From the NCBI GenBank assembly GCA_034638255.1, contig JAWPGT010000049.1:1-64000 (forward strand): a stretch of 64,000 bases of DNA, written 5' to 3'. The position numbers and the translations under genes were made by a program. This stretch comes from Coprinus comatus. Lineage: Eukaryota > Basidiomycota > Agaricomycetes > Agaricales > Agaricaceae. This document shows, in pieces, positions 20,428 through 33,617 of the stretch. Positions within the stretch are counted from its first letter, which is position 1. Each line of letters starts with the position of its first letter. Below the pieces are notes generated by a model. The model did no database searches, had not been told where the DNA came from, and was given only the letters and a program-made list of their open reading frames with translations.

Positions 20428-23400
20428 ATGGGAGTGTTCGACGGAATATCATACTACCTGTCCTCCTCTTTCCCCCAGCAAAGGTCAGAACAACTAGCAC
20501 ATGCACTCAACATAAATGGTGCTACAAACGCTGCAAGGATAGAAGACGCAAAATATGTCATCTGCGATACTCTTTGGTTCGAAGGCAGAGAAAAGGTCCA
20601 AGCAAACACCAATGTTTATGTGGTTTCCGTCAGTGTTTATTCCACTTTGCAAAATACAATATATTAACAACGGTACAGGATGCTTGGGTCGACAGGTCAC
20701 TCGTGCTCGGAAAGATCCAACCGTACGTTTCTTTTAGTATAGAAGTACTCGGGATATATCTACTCAAGAACACACAGACCCCAGTATTACAGCGCAGACA
20801 AGTCTATGATATTTTCCGGAATCGTAGCATGTGCTTCAGAAGTCAGTTATAATCTCCATCTCGGATTTGAATTTCACTCATATTCCATAAACAAAACAGT
20901 TACCAGCACATGACAACGAAGTTCTATCAGCAGGAATAACTGCTCTCGGAGGTCAATGGCGCGTTTCACTCACAAACGACGTTACACATCTATTTGCAAT
21001 ATCTCCCTCATCTCATAAATATTCAACCGCTATCTCTCATCGCGACTCAACAGGGATTAAAGTCGTGCTACCACATTGGTTTGATGACTCAGTCAAGCTT
21101 GGTGTTCGTAATTTAACCCTAGATCCTTATCTATGGCCGGATCCACCTCTTTTGAAAGGACATGCTGGTATGTTGTTGGATGAACCGGAAAAGAAGAATG
21201 AGTGGAGAGAAACAGTGGAAGGAAAAGCAAAGGCTGCTATGATGGCCAATGCCAGTGCGTTTACATCAACTCATGATAATCGTGTTCCCATTCCTCGAGA
21301 CGTCGATTTATTGCCTGTCAAGAAGAACGCGTTGGCTGGGAAGAAGGTCATTTTAAGTTGGACGTTGAGTTTATATGGATCTAGGAGAGAGGCTGTTGAA
21401 GCTGGTGTTAAGAGAGCTGGTGGAGAAATTTTACGCTATCTAGGTGATGATGACGAAGATGTGAATAGTATGGAAAAGGAAAAGAGAAGAGATAGAAAGG
21501 AAACAAAAGCTATACCGGACTGCGACATTTTGATTACACGGTGGAGGACTGGCAAGTCATACGCAACCGTATGTCTTCACCATTTCTTTTTTCAGTTTTT
21601 CGTTTTCTTATTCGACGCTTGTCTTTAGGCTTATCGGCAACACAAAACAATAGCGACGCTCGCATGGCTATATCACGTTGAAGGTACTGGTCATTTCTCA
21701 AGACCAGTCGATCAACTGTTACATTATCCAATACCACGACACCCTATTGAAGGATTTAGTGCACATGAAATCACAGTCACGAATTATACAGGTGAAGCCC
21801 GTGAATACATTAAACGTATCATTGCCGCTATGGGAGCAAAATTCACACCTAGTATGTCTGGAAAGAACACTGTTTTGATTGCTGCCCAGTAAGTTATCTC
21901 TTCCCAATCCGTGTATTGTCAACATACTTATTTGATAAAGTTTGAAAGGCCAGAAAGCGGATCGAGCACGAGCTTGGTCGATACCCGTTGTAAATCATAC
22001 ATGGCTCGAAGATTGTTTCGTACAATGGAGAAATCTAACAGTTGGCGTTCCTAAATACATCACATTCCCTGATGGTATGGATTTTGCGAAACTATTAGGT
22101 GAACGTGGAGTTGGAGTTAGAGGAGTGGAATTATGTGATGATGATGAGGGTAGGGAAGAAAGTGATAGTCAAGAGGACGAAGGTGGGGTAATAGAAAGAG
22201 AGGAAACAGGTGGGGAAGGTGTCGGAAGTGAAAAGGTTGAAGAGGATTTGGATATTGATATGATTAGTATGCCTCCAGAATCAGACGCACCTGATTCTCC
22301 TGATCCTTCTCTTATTTCTCCACCTCCAAAAACTCCAGCTAAACCTTCTCGATCAAAACCTTCGAAAACTCCTTTGAAAACTCCTGCTAAAACTCCTGCT
22401 AAAGCTACAAAATCGAAAACTCCCGTCAAACCCCGACAAACGTCCACACCTGATGATGCATTGAATATCGACCAAGAACCACTTGATAATTCACATTTGA
22501 TGGAATTTTCGGATGATGACGAAGAGCTTGAAAATACCCCGGATTTCTATAAAGCCAAAAAGACGCCGACGAAGAAGGCTGTAGAGGTCGAGGATGTGGA
22601 TGAGGATAGAAGCAACGATAGCGATGTTTCAGTTCCAGCTCCATTAACAACAAGATCTAGTGCTCGAAAACGACAAACACCGTTGAGGGAATTGATTATA
22701 CAGAAATCAGAAGCTCAAGTTGATTCTGAAACCGAAGGAGAGGATCCTACTCAGGTTGTGTCGTCGAAGAAGAAGGGATCTCCCAAAAAACCTACTCGTC
22801 ATATAATTCAATCCGAAACCGAAACATACAAATCATCATTAGCACTACAACCAGCGATCTCCACCCCTGTCTCTACCTCCACTTCCGCTTCTACTTCTGC
22901 TGCTGTTGTTACCACTACTACCAAGAAGAAACTCGTTCGCAGGCTCACAAGCGAAGCAAGTTTACAATTGGCTTTAGAAAAGGACAAAGATCAAGAACGA
23001 TCTTCTGAAGTGCCTGAAACGTCGAGGAAATTGGTTCGAAGAGCTAGCACTAAGTCGGCTGTACAACAGGTACCTGCACCTGTTGAACGGGAAAACGAAG
23101 CTGTAGTTGAGAAGGAGAATATTTCTGCTCCCCCTCCCGCTATAAAGGAGAAGGTTAGTCTTTTGAAGACTACGAGAGGTGATGCTAGGACAAAAGTTAA
23201 AGCGAAAAGTGCGAAAGCTAAAGCCAGAGAACTTTATTCGGATAGTGATGAAGAGATGACATCTACTTCTAAGGCTAAAGGGAAAGGAGGGGCGAAATAT
23301 GGAAAGGGTAAAGCAAGGGCAAAGGCAAAGGCAAAAGTGGTAGAGGTTGAATCGGATGCGGGAGAAAGTGACGATGAAGATGATGGTGAGAAGAAGTTGA

Positions 23401-24822
23401 CGAATTCAACGTCAAAGAGTTCTCCGATAAAACATCAAGTCCATGTATTAGTCGACGCTCCTCCTAAACATCTATCCCAATCTGCACGCAAAGCAACAGG
23501 GAAATCTAAAGGAAAGAAAGTTCAATCGGAATCCGAGTCAGATGGACCTCAGAGCAGGAGATTGAGGAAAATGGATAGTGTTAATGTTGAAGCAGGTTCT
23601 TCACGTATGAAACCAGTTTCATCACCAACGAAACCTCAACCTCTTCCTTCGTCATCACCATTATCAACCATCAATACACCCAATACCGATCTTAGCGAAC
23701 CTCCCGCAAAGAGAGGTGCGGCTGCGAAAGCGGAACAAAAACTTAAAGTGATGATGCCTGACGCTACCAGATTTGAGAATCAGATGAGAAAGGCCAGGAA
23801 GAGTGGCGGTGGTATGAATGCTATGATTGGAGATTGGGAAACTCAAACAAGAGATAAGAAGAGACCTTCTGATGCAGCTGATGATGATGAAGGAAAGAGT
23901 GTAAAGAAGCGAAAGATTTCATTGAAAGGTAAAGAGAAGGAGGATAGTGACGTGGATGATAATGATGAAGATGAAGGGAAAGGTAACAAATCGAAGAAGA
24001 GAGCTCCGACCAAGGTTGTTGAGAAGGAGAATGTTGAAGAAGAAGATCAAGGAAAGAATGCAGTATATCTGTTGACGACGCAATCAAATCTAGGAGATAG
24101 CGTGGTCAAGGTAAAGATCTTGTTCAATTATAAAAAAAATTCAAATTTTGATGTAGGTGTTAGGCGCTTGAGAAACTAGGGGTGATAATGACGGCCAAAC
24201 CATCACAATGTACACACCTCATTGCACCTCATATTGTTCGAACTGAAAAGTTCCTCTGTGCATTGGCTGTCTCCCTCACATCCTAGATCCATCATGGGCA
24301 ACAAAATCGGCAGCGGCGAAACAATTACTACGTGAGTATTCTCTCAACGTTGACCGAGCAGTTGCTGATGCGTTGTAGCGGTGGAGAAATATGTCCTTAA
24401 AGATGAAGCTGCTGAAACCAAATATAGTTTCAAGCTAGAAGAGGCAATAGAAAAAGCCAGAGAGTCCAAAGGGAAGCTACTGGCCGGCCTGATGTTCTAT
24501 GTTACCCCAAAGACGCCGGTTGAATTCAAACTGTTAAAAACCATTGTCACCGCGCACGGTGGGCAGGTATGATTGACTATCATACATTTGGTATCATGAT
24601 GGACTCATAAGTTTCGTGTTACAGATCCAACACCAATCACCAACGGTGCGGATGATGAAGAACAGTCCAAACCGATATGTGATATCATGTCCTGCTGATA
24701 TATCGATATGGCGACCGTTGAAGAATCAGGAGATACCGATCTACACGTCTGAGTTTTTGCTTGTGAGCGTGCTGAAGCAGAAGTTGGAGTGGGATAACGC
24801 GGGGTTGCGAGTAGATAACTGA
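20428..24822 (+). CDS. Multi-BRCT DNA-damage response protein, Brc1/Rtt107-like
   Basis: The model starts at ATG 20428 (MGVFDGISYYLSSSF). Introns lie at 20629-20678, 20723-20777, 20845-20901, 21570-21628, near 21889-21941, near 24110-24158, near 24332-24378 and near 24568-24624. N-terminal BRCT repeats are visible (ICDTLWFEG..DAWVDRSLVLGK; ITALGGQWRVSLTNDVTHL..LPHWFDDSVKLG; LAGKKVILSWTLSLYG; IIAAMGAKFTPSM..VVNHTWLEDCFVQW). A long acidic, Lys/Ser-rich linker (about 22120-24050) follows. The C-terminal BRCT pair includes GVIMTAKPSQCTHLIAP, KLLAGLMFYVT, IVTAHGGQV and IPIYTSEFLLVSVL. This order matches Brc1/Rtt107 scaffold proteins, which bind phosphorylated histone H2A at stalled forks. Near 24275 one base seems missing: LCALAVS runs into a stop, while the +1 frame continues PHILDPSWATKSA. 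The gene is probably intact in the organism. Confidence 0.82.
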
Positions 24823-25018
24823 ATATTAATATATAATATATTTACATAAATACACACGTGGGAACACGTTGCATGGCGATCATGATGCTGAAAGGCCCCT
24901 GTCCTCTTTGTTCTACGCCTTCGTTGAGCGGATGTGCTAGACTGTAAGTTGGCCGGTGTCTCAGCCAAGGGTTACTGATTGGCGTTGTTTATCCAGAACC
25001 TGAACCTGTACTATCACC

Positions 25019-26298
25019 ATGGTTGCTTTTGCTGACTTTCAACCTCTATGCGAGGGTACTCCGTCCTATCCATGGTGTAATCTTTTCTTTCGCCAGGTAT
25101 TTTCTCTTCTTTTCCCAACAAATTCAACTTCTGATGCTCTACTAGCTTCTAAGAGAATCACCGTCTACTTTGACCGGCCTTTCTGCAAACCCTGCTTCAG
25201 CTCCAGTTGGAATCAACCCAACCTGTGGAATTCCACGCGTCGGAAACGACGGTTCAATCTCCAACGTTGCAAATATTGCAGCATGTGGAGTTTGCATATT
25301 AGTCACTGCTCTCCTGGTCTTCCTGTGTAACAGAAGAAAGGCCGCTGTCGGTATGTTTTATTGCCTTGTTCGTCTCCTCAACTTTGAACATACTCACACA
25401 GGCCGAATCGAGCTTCGAACGTTCCTCATCTTATACCTTATCACTCTACCCCTTCAACTTCTAACAACGGGCTCGCTGCTTGAACAAGGTTCAACTGCCC
25501 TTGTCGTCTTAACTGCACTCCACGCTTCAGTCGTCGTCGCGCTATTCTGGATATTGCTGGCAAATGCTATTGTCGCGACACAAGTAGTAGAAGATGGAAC
25601 AATGGCAAGCATAGTGGTGCGTATACTTCATCATCTTTTGCCTTCATGCACGTTAATCTCGCTACTTAGCCTTTCAGCATTATTGGTTTGCTTTTCTTTG
25701 GCGGTACATTATACATCACTCTTGACGTCGCACTTGGTGTCACAAACGCAGTCGGTGGTCTATCATCTCCACCAGAACGTTTGCACAGTATCGCTCTGTT
25801 TGTTCTCACAAGTATCTGGCCCGCCGCGTGAGTTTAAACCCTGAATGTCCCTCGTGTTTCCTCATATCAAACTCTAACCATTCGCTCGGCTTTAGTTCGG
25901 CTCTTGCCTATTTGGTCCTCATGTCTTATATTGTCCTACATGTCCTCAACGAGACAAGACCAATGTGGTTCTACCTCTTAGCAGCCACATTGTTTGTCTT
26001 GTCACAATTGGCTTGGTTCTTACTTAGTAGAGTCATTTGTCGGGTGAGTAATTTTAGCAAGACTAAACCGTATTTGATTTAGACTTTTGTTGATCCGTTA
26101 TCATTTTTTCTAGGGTTCAAATAGTAAAGTCGACGGTTCATTTATAGCAACCGTTCTGGAGACTGCTGCTGTTGGAATTTTGTTCCTTGCGTGGAAGAGT
26201 ATAACTGAGGGTATGTTGTTCCATTGTACCTGCATACAAATGTTGAATTGACCCTTGTGAAAGATGCATGGGACGATGAATACGGGTATGATTCATGA
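25019..26298 (+). CDS. Chs7-like chitin synthase export chaperone, copy 1
   Basis: Seven exons can be joined in frame: 25019-25096, 25146-25350, 25402-25616, 25670-25827, 25896-26043, 26114-26210 and 26264-26298. The protein begins MVAFADFQPLCEGTPSYPWC, the N-terminal pattern of the Chs7 family (aromatic-D-F..C...P..PLC). NPTCGIPRVGN follows, then about seven hydrophobic segments and loops such as GRIELRTF, LLEQGSTALVV and VVEDGTMAS, ending in DGSFIATVLETAAV and a short acidic tail. The polytopic topology and motifs fit an ER membrane chaperone needed for chitin synthase exit to the cell surface. A second member at 45202-46607 shares intron positions. Family-level confidence is good; which chitin synthase it serves is unknown. 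Confidence 0.83.
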
Positions 26299-28347
26299 TA
26301 TACCCAAAAATACCCCATATATCCCCATCAACCCTTCGGCCTAAACACACAAAAGTAGACGAACAAACTCAACGAACAATACAAACATCTCACCTCCTAT
26401 TTCTGTACCCTTCACTCGTTCTTGCTCTCGTTCATTTTCCCTTGGCTCGGTTTCCTCTTCGGCTATTCATATATGTAATATTTCTTCTTTTTTTTTTTGC
26501 CATACCCTTCTATTATCTTGTAACAAACAGTTGCTGATAACTTCGCGCCTTGTCGAGTTATTGTAATGCAAATATCCATCTAACCCTTTTTTGTTTTTGA
26601 TCTTTTTTGTCATTGATCGTGATTTCTTTTTGTTGGAATTTTTGTTCCGGTGGCGCAAGTGGAGTATCAGTGGATATGTCTGTGGCAGTGGAATTGTGTT
26701 TCTGAGCAACTTGTTGGGCATGTTGCGTTCATTCTCTTTTGGGATTTCTGTTCCTGATACATATACATACCTATCTGTATCCTATCTTTTTGGGATCTAT
26801 CTGTGCTTGTAGATATATATATGAATACACACAAACTGTCGTCAGTCAAAATTTTGTTTTACTATAATCACGAAGTTCGAATAATATCATCCCCAAGGTT
26901 ATATGGTATTATTGTGATTGACTTTTGGCGCTTGACCACATATTTTCATTATTTTAAATACATTTTTCGAAACATTTTGCAGAAATATATTCACATAATT
27001 TACAATCACAAAACATTGCAGTGTCATAAATGTTGACACGACTTTGGTATGGAAAATTGAAATAGATCATGAGGAAAAATTGGAAGACGAAGTATATAAT
27101 GTGTTTACAGTTGAAATTAACACCCGAGTTCCGTGACCAAATACATATCCAATCATGGATTCATCCCACCGATCATCGCTTACTTGAAACTTGAAGCTTG
27201 GGAAGGAAGTTTGAGAAGGCGGAGCATTTTCAATTGGATGTACTGCAGCTGAACTTGAAACTACAAAACCACACGTACATTATATAGTATTAACTTTTAA
27301 ATTTTATCTGTTACCCTATTGCTCTTTGTTTGGATACCGTACTTGTAACCCGTCATTAACTTTTGTATGACACTCTCCTTCGTGAAACATGAACCAATGA
27401 TAAGCGACACATTTGGCAGATTCCTTCTGCGAGCGAATTAACCAACCGGCTACAGAACAGTTACAAAGCCTATAGGCCTCCTGTATTCATATCATCTGAT
27501 CGGATATGATGCCATGAATGGAGCATTTCATAAACTGTAAGTGTACCACCGTTGAGATCTACTGTACCCAGCTGGTGATTTTGTTACTATCATTTATTGA
27601 GCCTTGAATCGTTAGTACTGTAACTACTATACTACAAACAAGCACTAGCCGTTGGCCTCCAGCAGAGGGAGTGATCAAGGAACGACTACTATTGGTGTCC
27701 TATCATTCCGTGTAGCATCAAACATCATTGTCCAGGAGCGAATCATCTACAAGCTATTCCGGCGTCCGCGCAATTATAAGTTTAAATTTGATTCTCCTTC
27801 ATTATCATCACAATAATCATTTTATTACGCTTCTGACTATGTAAGTGATTACCTTGACCCGAGTAAAACTTGACACCCTTACCTAGATGATACTCCCGAC
27901 TGCGATATCTCTTCTACTTAGTACTGTGTGGATCAACAAGCTCGAGCTCAAGCTTAAGAATTGAGGCGGACTGTTTGAGCCAGTAAGACAACATGCAATA
28001 TCAGAGCGTAGGTGTCAGATGATGGCCATTTCAGTAACAAAGCAACACTACTAGTAGTAATCAGTAATAAGTATAAAGAGACTTGAGTGTATTCAAGGTC
28101 TCTCACTGCCTGGCACATTCACAATCACTACATGTAAGTGACCCGATAGTGATATCTCTGGGTATAGCATTGAAACGTTAAAACTTCACTCTTTCCCTTC
28201 TAGAGTTACTTTGGCTGGTCCTAGAACTATTTTTCTATTCCAAAAATCTATTTACTACCCACAATACGGTAAGTTCAAAACTGTCTAGACCAAAATTCTG
28301 TTATTATTGAGACTAGGTTTCTAACCTCCCACTCATTCCAGAAAACC
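26299..28347. other. Long intergenic region
   Basis: About 2 kb of AT-rich sequence. It includes a T run near 26488-26500 and many short frames without motifs. A TATA-like element (TATAAAG, 28072-28078) and possible 5'-UTR splice signals near 28134-28202 precede the next gene. No RNA gene was recognised. Confidence 0.45.
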
Positions 28348-29632
28348 ATGAAGTTCGCAGCCTCTTTTATTATTTTGGCCTTTACTCTAGCAAGGTTCAC
28401 CTTCGCACTACCAATGGTGAGTATAAAGGGGAGTCTGCGCCACACGATTTGACAGAGCCATGCTCTTATGACAGGATCTCTCTGACATAGAGATTTCGCA
28501 ACGCGATGATAATGGATACGACACCGAAGCACAGGGCTACAACAGCTACTTGAATGACCGATCGTTTGAATATGACGAGAGGCTCTCAGGTCGTGATCTA
28601 CCAATAGGATGGCTTCAAGTTAGAACCACCAAGAAGCCTGCGCCAGCACCTGTCGCTGTGGACCCAAAGAAAACAACACCAATTGCCGCCCCTAAGAAGC
28701 CTGAGAGAAAACCTGGCTTAAATAGCCAATGCAAGATGCCAAAAGATCGTGGTGACAGGAAAAAGAGATCGCTTCTGATAGAAAGAACAACTGTTGGCCA
28801 AAGTAAGTTTTCCAAAAATTCTAGAAAACTTTGATAACTGACACAAAGTCGAACTTATAAATATTAAGCCATCACTGTTGGTGGTAAACAGTACAAATTG
28901 GAGGTCGAAGTATCTGGTTCTGGTGGTGCTTCTGTCAGTAAAGGGTCTGTCTCGCCTTCACAGTTACTAACCACTCATTTTCACAGACATTCAAAGCAAG
29001 TAATGGTGTATTTGCCAAACGGCCCTCTCGTCCCGGAAAACCACCAGTACCTTTTACAGACGAAGTCAAACACACAAGAGCTGCTTCAACAGCTCTAGGT
29101 ATTAGTTTATTCGTCTCTGAAGGTACATTTGGCGAATATTCTTGGTTAATTACCAAAGCTGCTTCGGGAATCGATCTGAGAGATCGTTGGTTTAATGACC
29201 CTGTTAAATTCGCAACAAAGAAGGCTTGTGTAGATGATATGCGGAAAGCAAAGAAACTTATTAAAGTTGCTCAAGAGAAATTGGCAAAGGCACCCGATGG
29301 TTTTATTCATGGTGACAATCATCCCGGAAATGTAAGTTTCTTTTTTTTCTTTTCTTTTGAAATCGGTATCAATTTAAAGCCTAAAAACTTATTGCTCCTC
29401 ATATAATAGTGGCTTGTCCCTGCATCAGGAGAAATGACAAAAGTCGATCCCATTGATTTTGGGATGGTCAGACCAGCGGTATGTACAGTGTTCTCATAAG
29501 TTCTCTATAGCTTTATGGTTCTTACAACTGTGGGACATGCAGAACTCGGATATCGACAAGATACTTAATGATCAATACAAGTATCCTGCTGATTATTGGG
29601 CGAACTTTGCCGAGTGTGGAATATGTAAATGA
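28348..29632 (+). CDS. Secreted protein with a kinase-like C-terminal lobe
   Basis: Six exons join in frame: 28348-28416, 28475-28802, 28869-28933, 28987-29331, 29410-29478 and 29543-29632. The N-terminus MKFAASFIILAFTLARFTFA is a clear signal peptide. A Pro/Lys-rich linker (KKPAPAPVAVDPKKTTPI) and a basic KKRS site follow. The C-terminal half contains GFIHGDNHPGN and KVDPIDFGMV, which match the HxDxxxxN catalytic loop and the DFG metal-binding motif of protein-kinase/APH folds. No glycine-rich loop or clear ATP-binding lysine can be seen, and the N-lobe seems short. Similar small secreted kinase-like proteins occur in Agaricomycetes as far as I recall. Activity and substrate are unknown. The stop follows a possible donor (GTAAAT), so a further exon is possible. 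Confidence 0.7.
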
Positions 29633-30869
29633 TTGCTAACAGAAAATAAATGATAATCGTAGTACTACCTTCGTTGATGCAGGCAGCAGAATCATTTCTC
29701 CGATGTTCTCTTGTTCGAAAGGGAAATCAATTGTCTTTTACATTATAGGTATACTATAATATGTTTCATGATATGTACCCCTGTCAACCAGATGGCCCCG
29801 ATGACTCATCATCCGACTGCGTGTTTGAGTGTTTCTTAAGCATTGCGCACAGGCTGTCAGAAATGTCACCGTTCCATGTCGCCACTTCCCTGGAAAATGG
29901 AGGCTAAGGCTATACAGAAAGAATGACGGACAAACATCAAAATCGGGGGAAAGACTATATTTTTCCAATGCCTTCTGTTCTTTTCGTCTGAATTGGGTCA
30001 AAACGTGACTTTCATATGAAATGGCCAATCCACTGTCTCGGGAGTCAGACAACCAGAAACATCCGGATTCATGAGAAAAAGTGACATTCAAATGTTTATG
30101 GAGATATAGTTACAGTGTACATCCGTTTCTGACGAACCAACAGCTGCGGAGGCTGGCTACAGTCAAGATGGGAAATTTCGGAGAACGATTTGTTCCGCAA
30201 AGGACTCTGGGAACATCAAGGTGTCCAGCCCTCCAAAGACGGTGTCTCCCGGCTTTCAGGGGCTGACAAAGAGCTCGTCCCAACAACAAGTCCTACTGTT
30301 ATTCTACTTTTACTATACATCCACTGTTCCACGACGGTTATGAATGTCCGGTCAGACATAACGGAAAGAACTTGCCGACCGTCTAGCACGTATGTAACAT
30401 GGGGGATCACTATCAATTATTAATCAATTGAACATCGATCACTTGGAACATACTCCACAGCAGGTTCCAAGGTACATACTGACCAATGTACATAATTTCT
30501 ACCCAAGTATCAGTTATACCCCTTGAAGCCCTAATGTTGAAGTGTTGAAACACGGAGCTGTGCAGGTGACATAAATACTTTCCATTGTCCCAAGAGCTTT
30601 CTATCGCCGGTTTCTCACTCAACGCCGTCTCCGCTATGAGTGGAAGCTTGAATTGCGAATGGATAGATCTAGCTTGAGCTAGGGCGCATAATGAGCGCAA
30701 AGCCTCGATTCCATTTTACACATACCTATTAATTGATCTTCTTTTTGGATAGAAATGAAACGAGTATATAAGATGGTTTTTTCAATGTCGGGAGACCATT
30801 AATTTCGAAGATCTCTTCTTCTCTTCATCGCTCACTGAATATTCATACCTCGAGACTCATATAGTGATA
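29633..30869. other. Intergenic region
   Basis: No gene is supported. A TATA element (TATATAAG, about 30765-30772) lies some 100 bases before the next start codon and probably drives the following secreted-protein gene. Confidence 0.5.
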
Positions 30870-31681
30870 ATGAAATTCTTCGCTGCATTGTTTTCAATCC
30901 CTGCTCTCTTGAGCGCCACTCTTATTGAGGCTCAAGTGCGTCCTGTCCTTTATACTTTATAATAGTACCACTCTTATTGATAAAAATGTTTTCTCACAAT
31001 ATAGCTGGCTCCTGGAGCATACAGGATTCGGACTGATGGAAAGGCTCTACGAAGTTATCCATCCGGGGGCCATCAAGGTCCATTCCAAGTTGACATCACT
31101 ATATCCGATCAATTTGCAAGCATCTACGAGCAAGTGAGGACCAATTTCATGAACCATACTCAGATAAACCAACTTTAACATTCCTTCAAATAGTGGATTG
31201 TCGCCGCTGGCACCAATGGACAAATAATCCAGAGCTCTGCGACTTCTGCTAGAGCTTATTCACCAACAATTTTGGTTTGTACCTTTCTCGTGTTACTGGC
31301 GATTATGCAATTTTCTGATAATGGATGTCAAACGTATTAAGAATAGTCAAGTATATGCAGCCTCGAGTTTACAAACAGAATGGTCTATCGATCTCGCGGG
31401 TAACGATGGAACAAACGATTATTATACTGTGCGTATTCAACTCATCGGATACGGTCTGTCAAAAGCTGAGCATGAATGTTAATCAATGTTCCAGATCCGA
31501 ATTCCATCCCAAGACCTTTTCTGGTCGAACACGCCTAGAGTTGACAACGACAATACTGTGCGTTGTAATCCTTCCAGTTGACAGTTGATTTTCTCATTGA
31601 TTTTGTTGTTATTCAATGTAGTTCACTTTGAAAGCCGCAAGTGGGATGAGTGATCAAAGATTTGTCTTTGAGGCACTGTAA
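30870..31681 (+). CDS. Small secreted protein, beta-trefoil-like
   Basis: Six small exons join in frame: 30870-30935, 31005-31133, 31194-31278, 31352-31428, 31495-31557 and 31622-31681. The product is about 159 residues. It starts with a signal peptide (MKFFAALFSIPALLSATLIE), then LAPGAYRIRTDGKAL. Three spaced aromatic endings follow (EQWIVAAG, TEWSIDLAG, QRFVFEAL), as in beta-trefoil proteins such as ricin-B-like lectins and mushroom protease inhibitors. The signature residues of either group are not clear enough to choose. A TATA box lies about 100 bases upstream. Every splice junction keeps frame, which supports a real gene; the fold assignment is an inference. Confidence 0.7.
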
Positions 31682-32874
31682 ACACCTAAAGTACCTATGT
31701 AACATGATGATAGATAATTGTTTTGATATCATATTTGATTGTATCCTTTAGTTAATGATGTTAAAGCAAGTACTAGATACGATGTTCACCCACGAATTGC
31801 CTACCTCATCATTCAACAAACATCCAGCATGGTTGCTGCGCTCCGACTAAAAGAAAAAGAAAAAAAAAGATCGACCCCAGTCACTTACAAGTTACGAGGT
31901 GATGTAACCGTGATGCTCAGGGTCAACTCACACGACCGTGCCACATCTACTATCTATTATCCACCAAATTCTCCCGTCATATTGGAAGCCAATGACACCA
32001 TCTTCAAAAAAGACCGTCGACGATTAAGTTTGAATCTGAACTCCGTAGTCAAGAGAATTTCCCCGAAAAAGGCCTTACAGGTTTAATTAAACACTCCAAC
32101 TTGAACTTGGATGATCCATACACACACCTACATTCTCACAATATCAACCTGCGCGCTCCGTACCCTAAATATGGTTCCGAGTCTTGCCAACGCAAGTTTG
32201 ATGAAAATCGGATTCTCCCCTCCTTAGCGCCATGATAACATTGGTATCTTTGGATGACTGAATATTCATCGTAAAGGCAGGGCATTCCAATGGTTGGCAT
32301 GACATATGTACACATGGCATACCGTAAGGTAGGGTCCACGACCTGGAGACAGTTTGGCCCCAGAATGTGCAACTTTCCTTTTCTCAAATACTACGACCCT
32401 TAGGTAATGTTATTGTTTGGCCCCATACCTTGCTCATTCAAGTTCAACATTCCAGACTCTCCAACATGCACGTCCCAATTTATGAACAAGGACATCACTG
32501 ATTCCCTCGTTTCAAGCCATGACCCAAAGATGAAAAGCCAGTGTATATACATAACAATTTACTACTAAAAAAGAAAGCTATTGTCAATTTTAACAAAGAA
32601 TATGTACATTATATCTCAAATATATTTAAGTGAGAAATTGAAACTTCTGTCCATCTTCATAAACAGTATACTTAACGAGCTCGAAGAAACTAGAATATAA
32701 TAAGTTGTAATCGCACAGAATGTCTATACCGAATCTTCAGCTCTTTGTCCTTATTCTACCCGTTCACTTGTAAACATATTCGAGTTCTTTTAACAGGCGG
32801 GCGTAGCCAATTTGGAAGTCGATTTGGGTCACATAGGAAAGAAATGGAAAGCGACCTATAAACCATAACATGAA
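31682..32874. other. Intergenic region
   Basis: One 115-codon frame (31739-32086, plus) is rich in basic residues but has no motif or splice support, so I do not call it. The rest is AT-rich 3' flanking sequence of the genes on both sides. Confidence 0.4.
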
Positions 32875-33617
32875 TTACGGCACTGGAGTGTAAATTTTTG
32901 AATGGATGAGCAAGGTCAAGACGTACGGCGAAATTGGAGTACTGCTGAGAGTAGTAGAGGAAGACGACGTAGTCAACGATATTACATTAGCTACTGAATT
33001 AGGTGCATTGGAAGCTGTGGTTATCGTGCTCGTACTCGTGCTTGTAAATTGGGACGTAGGCCCATGAGAGGTAAAGGGAGCCGTAGTCACTGGAAGTGGT
33101 GGTGTGTCTGACACTGGTGGCGGTAGTGGAGCATCAACGGGCTCAGCAAAAGTTGGAGTGGGAGTCTGTGAGTCTCTCCTATCTGTTGATGTCGAAGTCT
33201 TAATTTCTGTGACTAGAGTAAAATTTTGAGGATTGTTACCAGGAGAACAACACTGGAAGATATCAGGTCCTGGACATAATCCTTATTCAAGATTTACAAT
33301 TGTCACTTTGTGTGTTCTGTATTTTTTGTATTCAGTTCATTGTGTAACTCACCTTTTACAGAGTTTCCAGAAGGACAGTCATTCGCCATTCGACATTCTC
33401 CACCACCTCCACAAGACCTTTTGGTACAACATAGCACATCGGAAGCGTCATGAGGGCAAAACCCAAAGTATGTTTTACCCCCACCACTTTGGCAATCGAC
33501 GTCCTTAATGCAAATTCCATGTTCTCCTAAGGCGAGGCAAGAGTCATTTATGGCGGCGGAAACGAGGGAAAGGAACACCGTGGTTAGGAGTAATGACCAG
33601 GCCGGTAGGAGAATCAT
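32875..33617 (-). CDS. Secreted cysteine-rich protein with two repeated domains and Ser/Thr-rich tail
   Basis: Exon 1 runs from ATG 33617 to 33353 and exon 2 starts at 33281. A signal peptide (MILLPAWSLLLTTVFLSLVS) precedes two copies of one cysteine module. The first is CLALGEHGICIKDVDC with GGGKTYFGFCPHDASDVLCC; the second is GECRMANDCPSG, then LCPGPDIFQCC, completed across the intron. To my recollection this C..(D/N)C..G..Y.G.CPG...CC module is found at the N-terminus of fungal secreted lysozyme-like and other cell-wall-associated proteins. A Pro then Ser/Thr-rich tail suggests heavy glycosylation. The C-terminal end is uncertain: reading through gives a stop at 32875, but a GTACGT donor at 32926 could splice to a further exon. 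No enzyme domain is present. Confidence 0.65.

Noticed and set aside
31739..32086. 115-codon plus-strand frame as a gene
   Set aside because: No motif, signal peptide, splice support or codon pattern distinct from the AT-rich surroundings.
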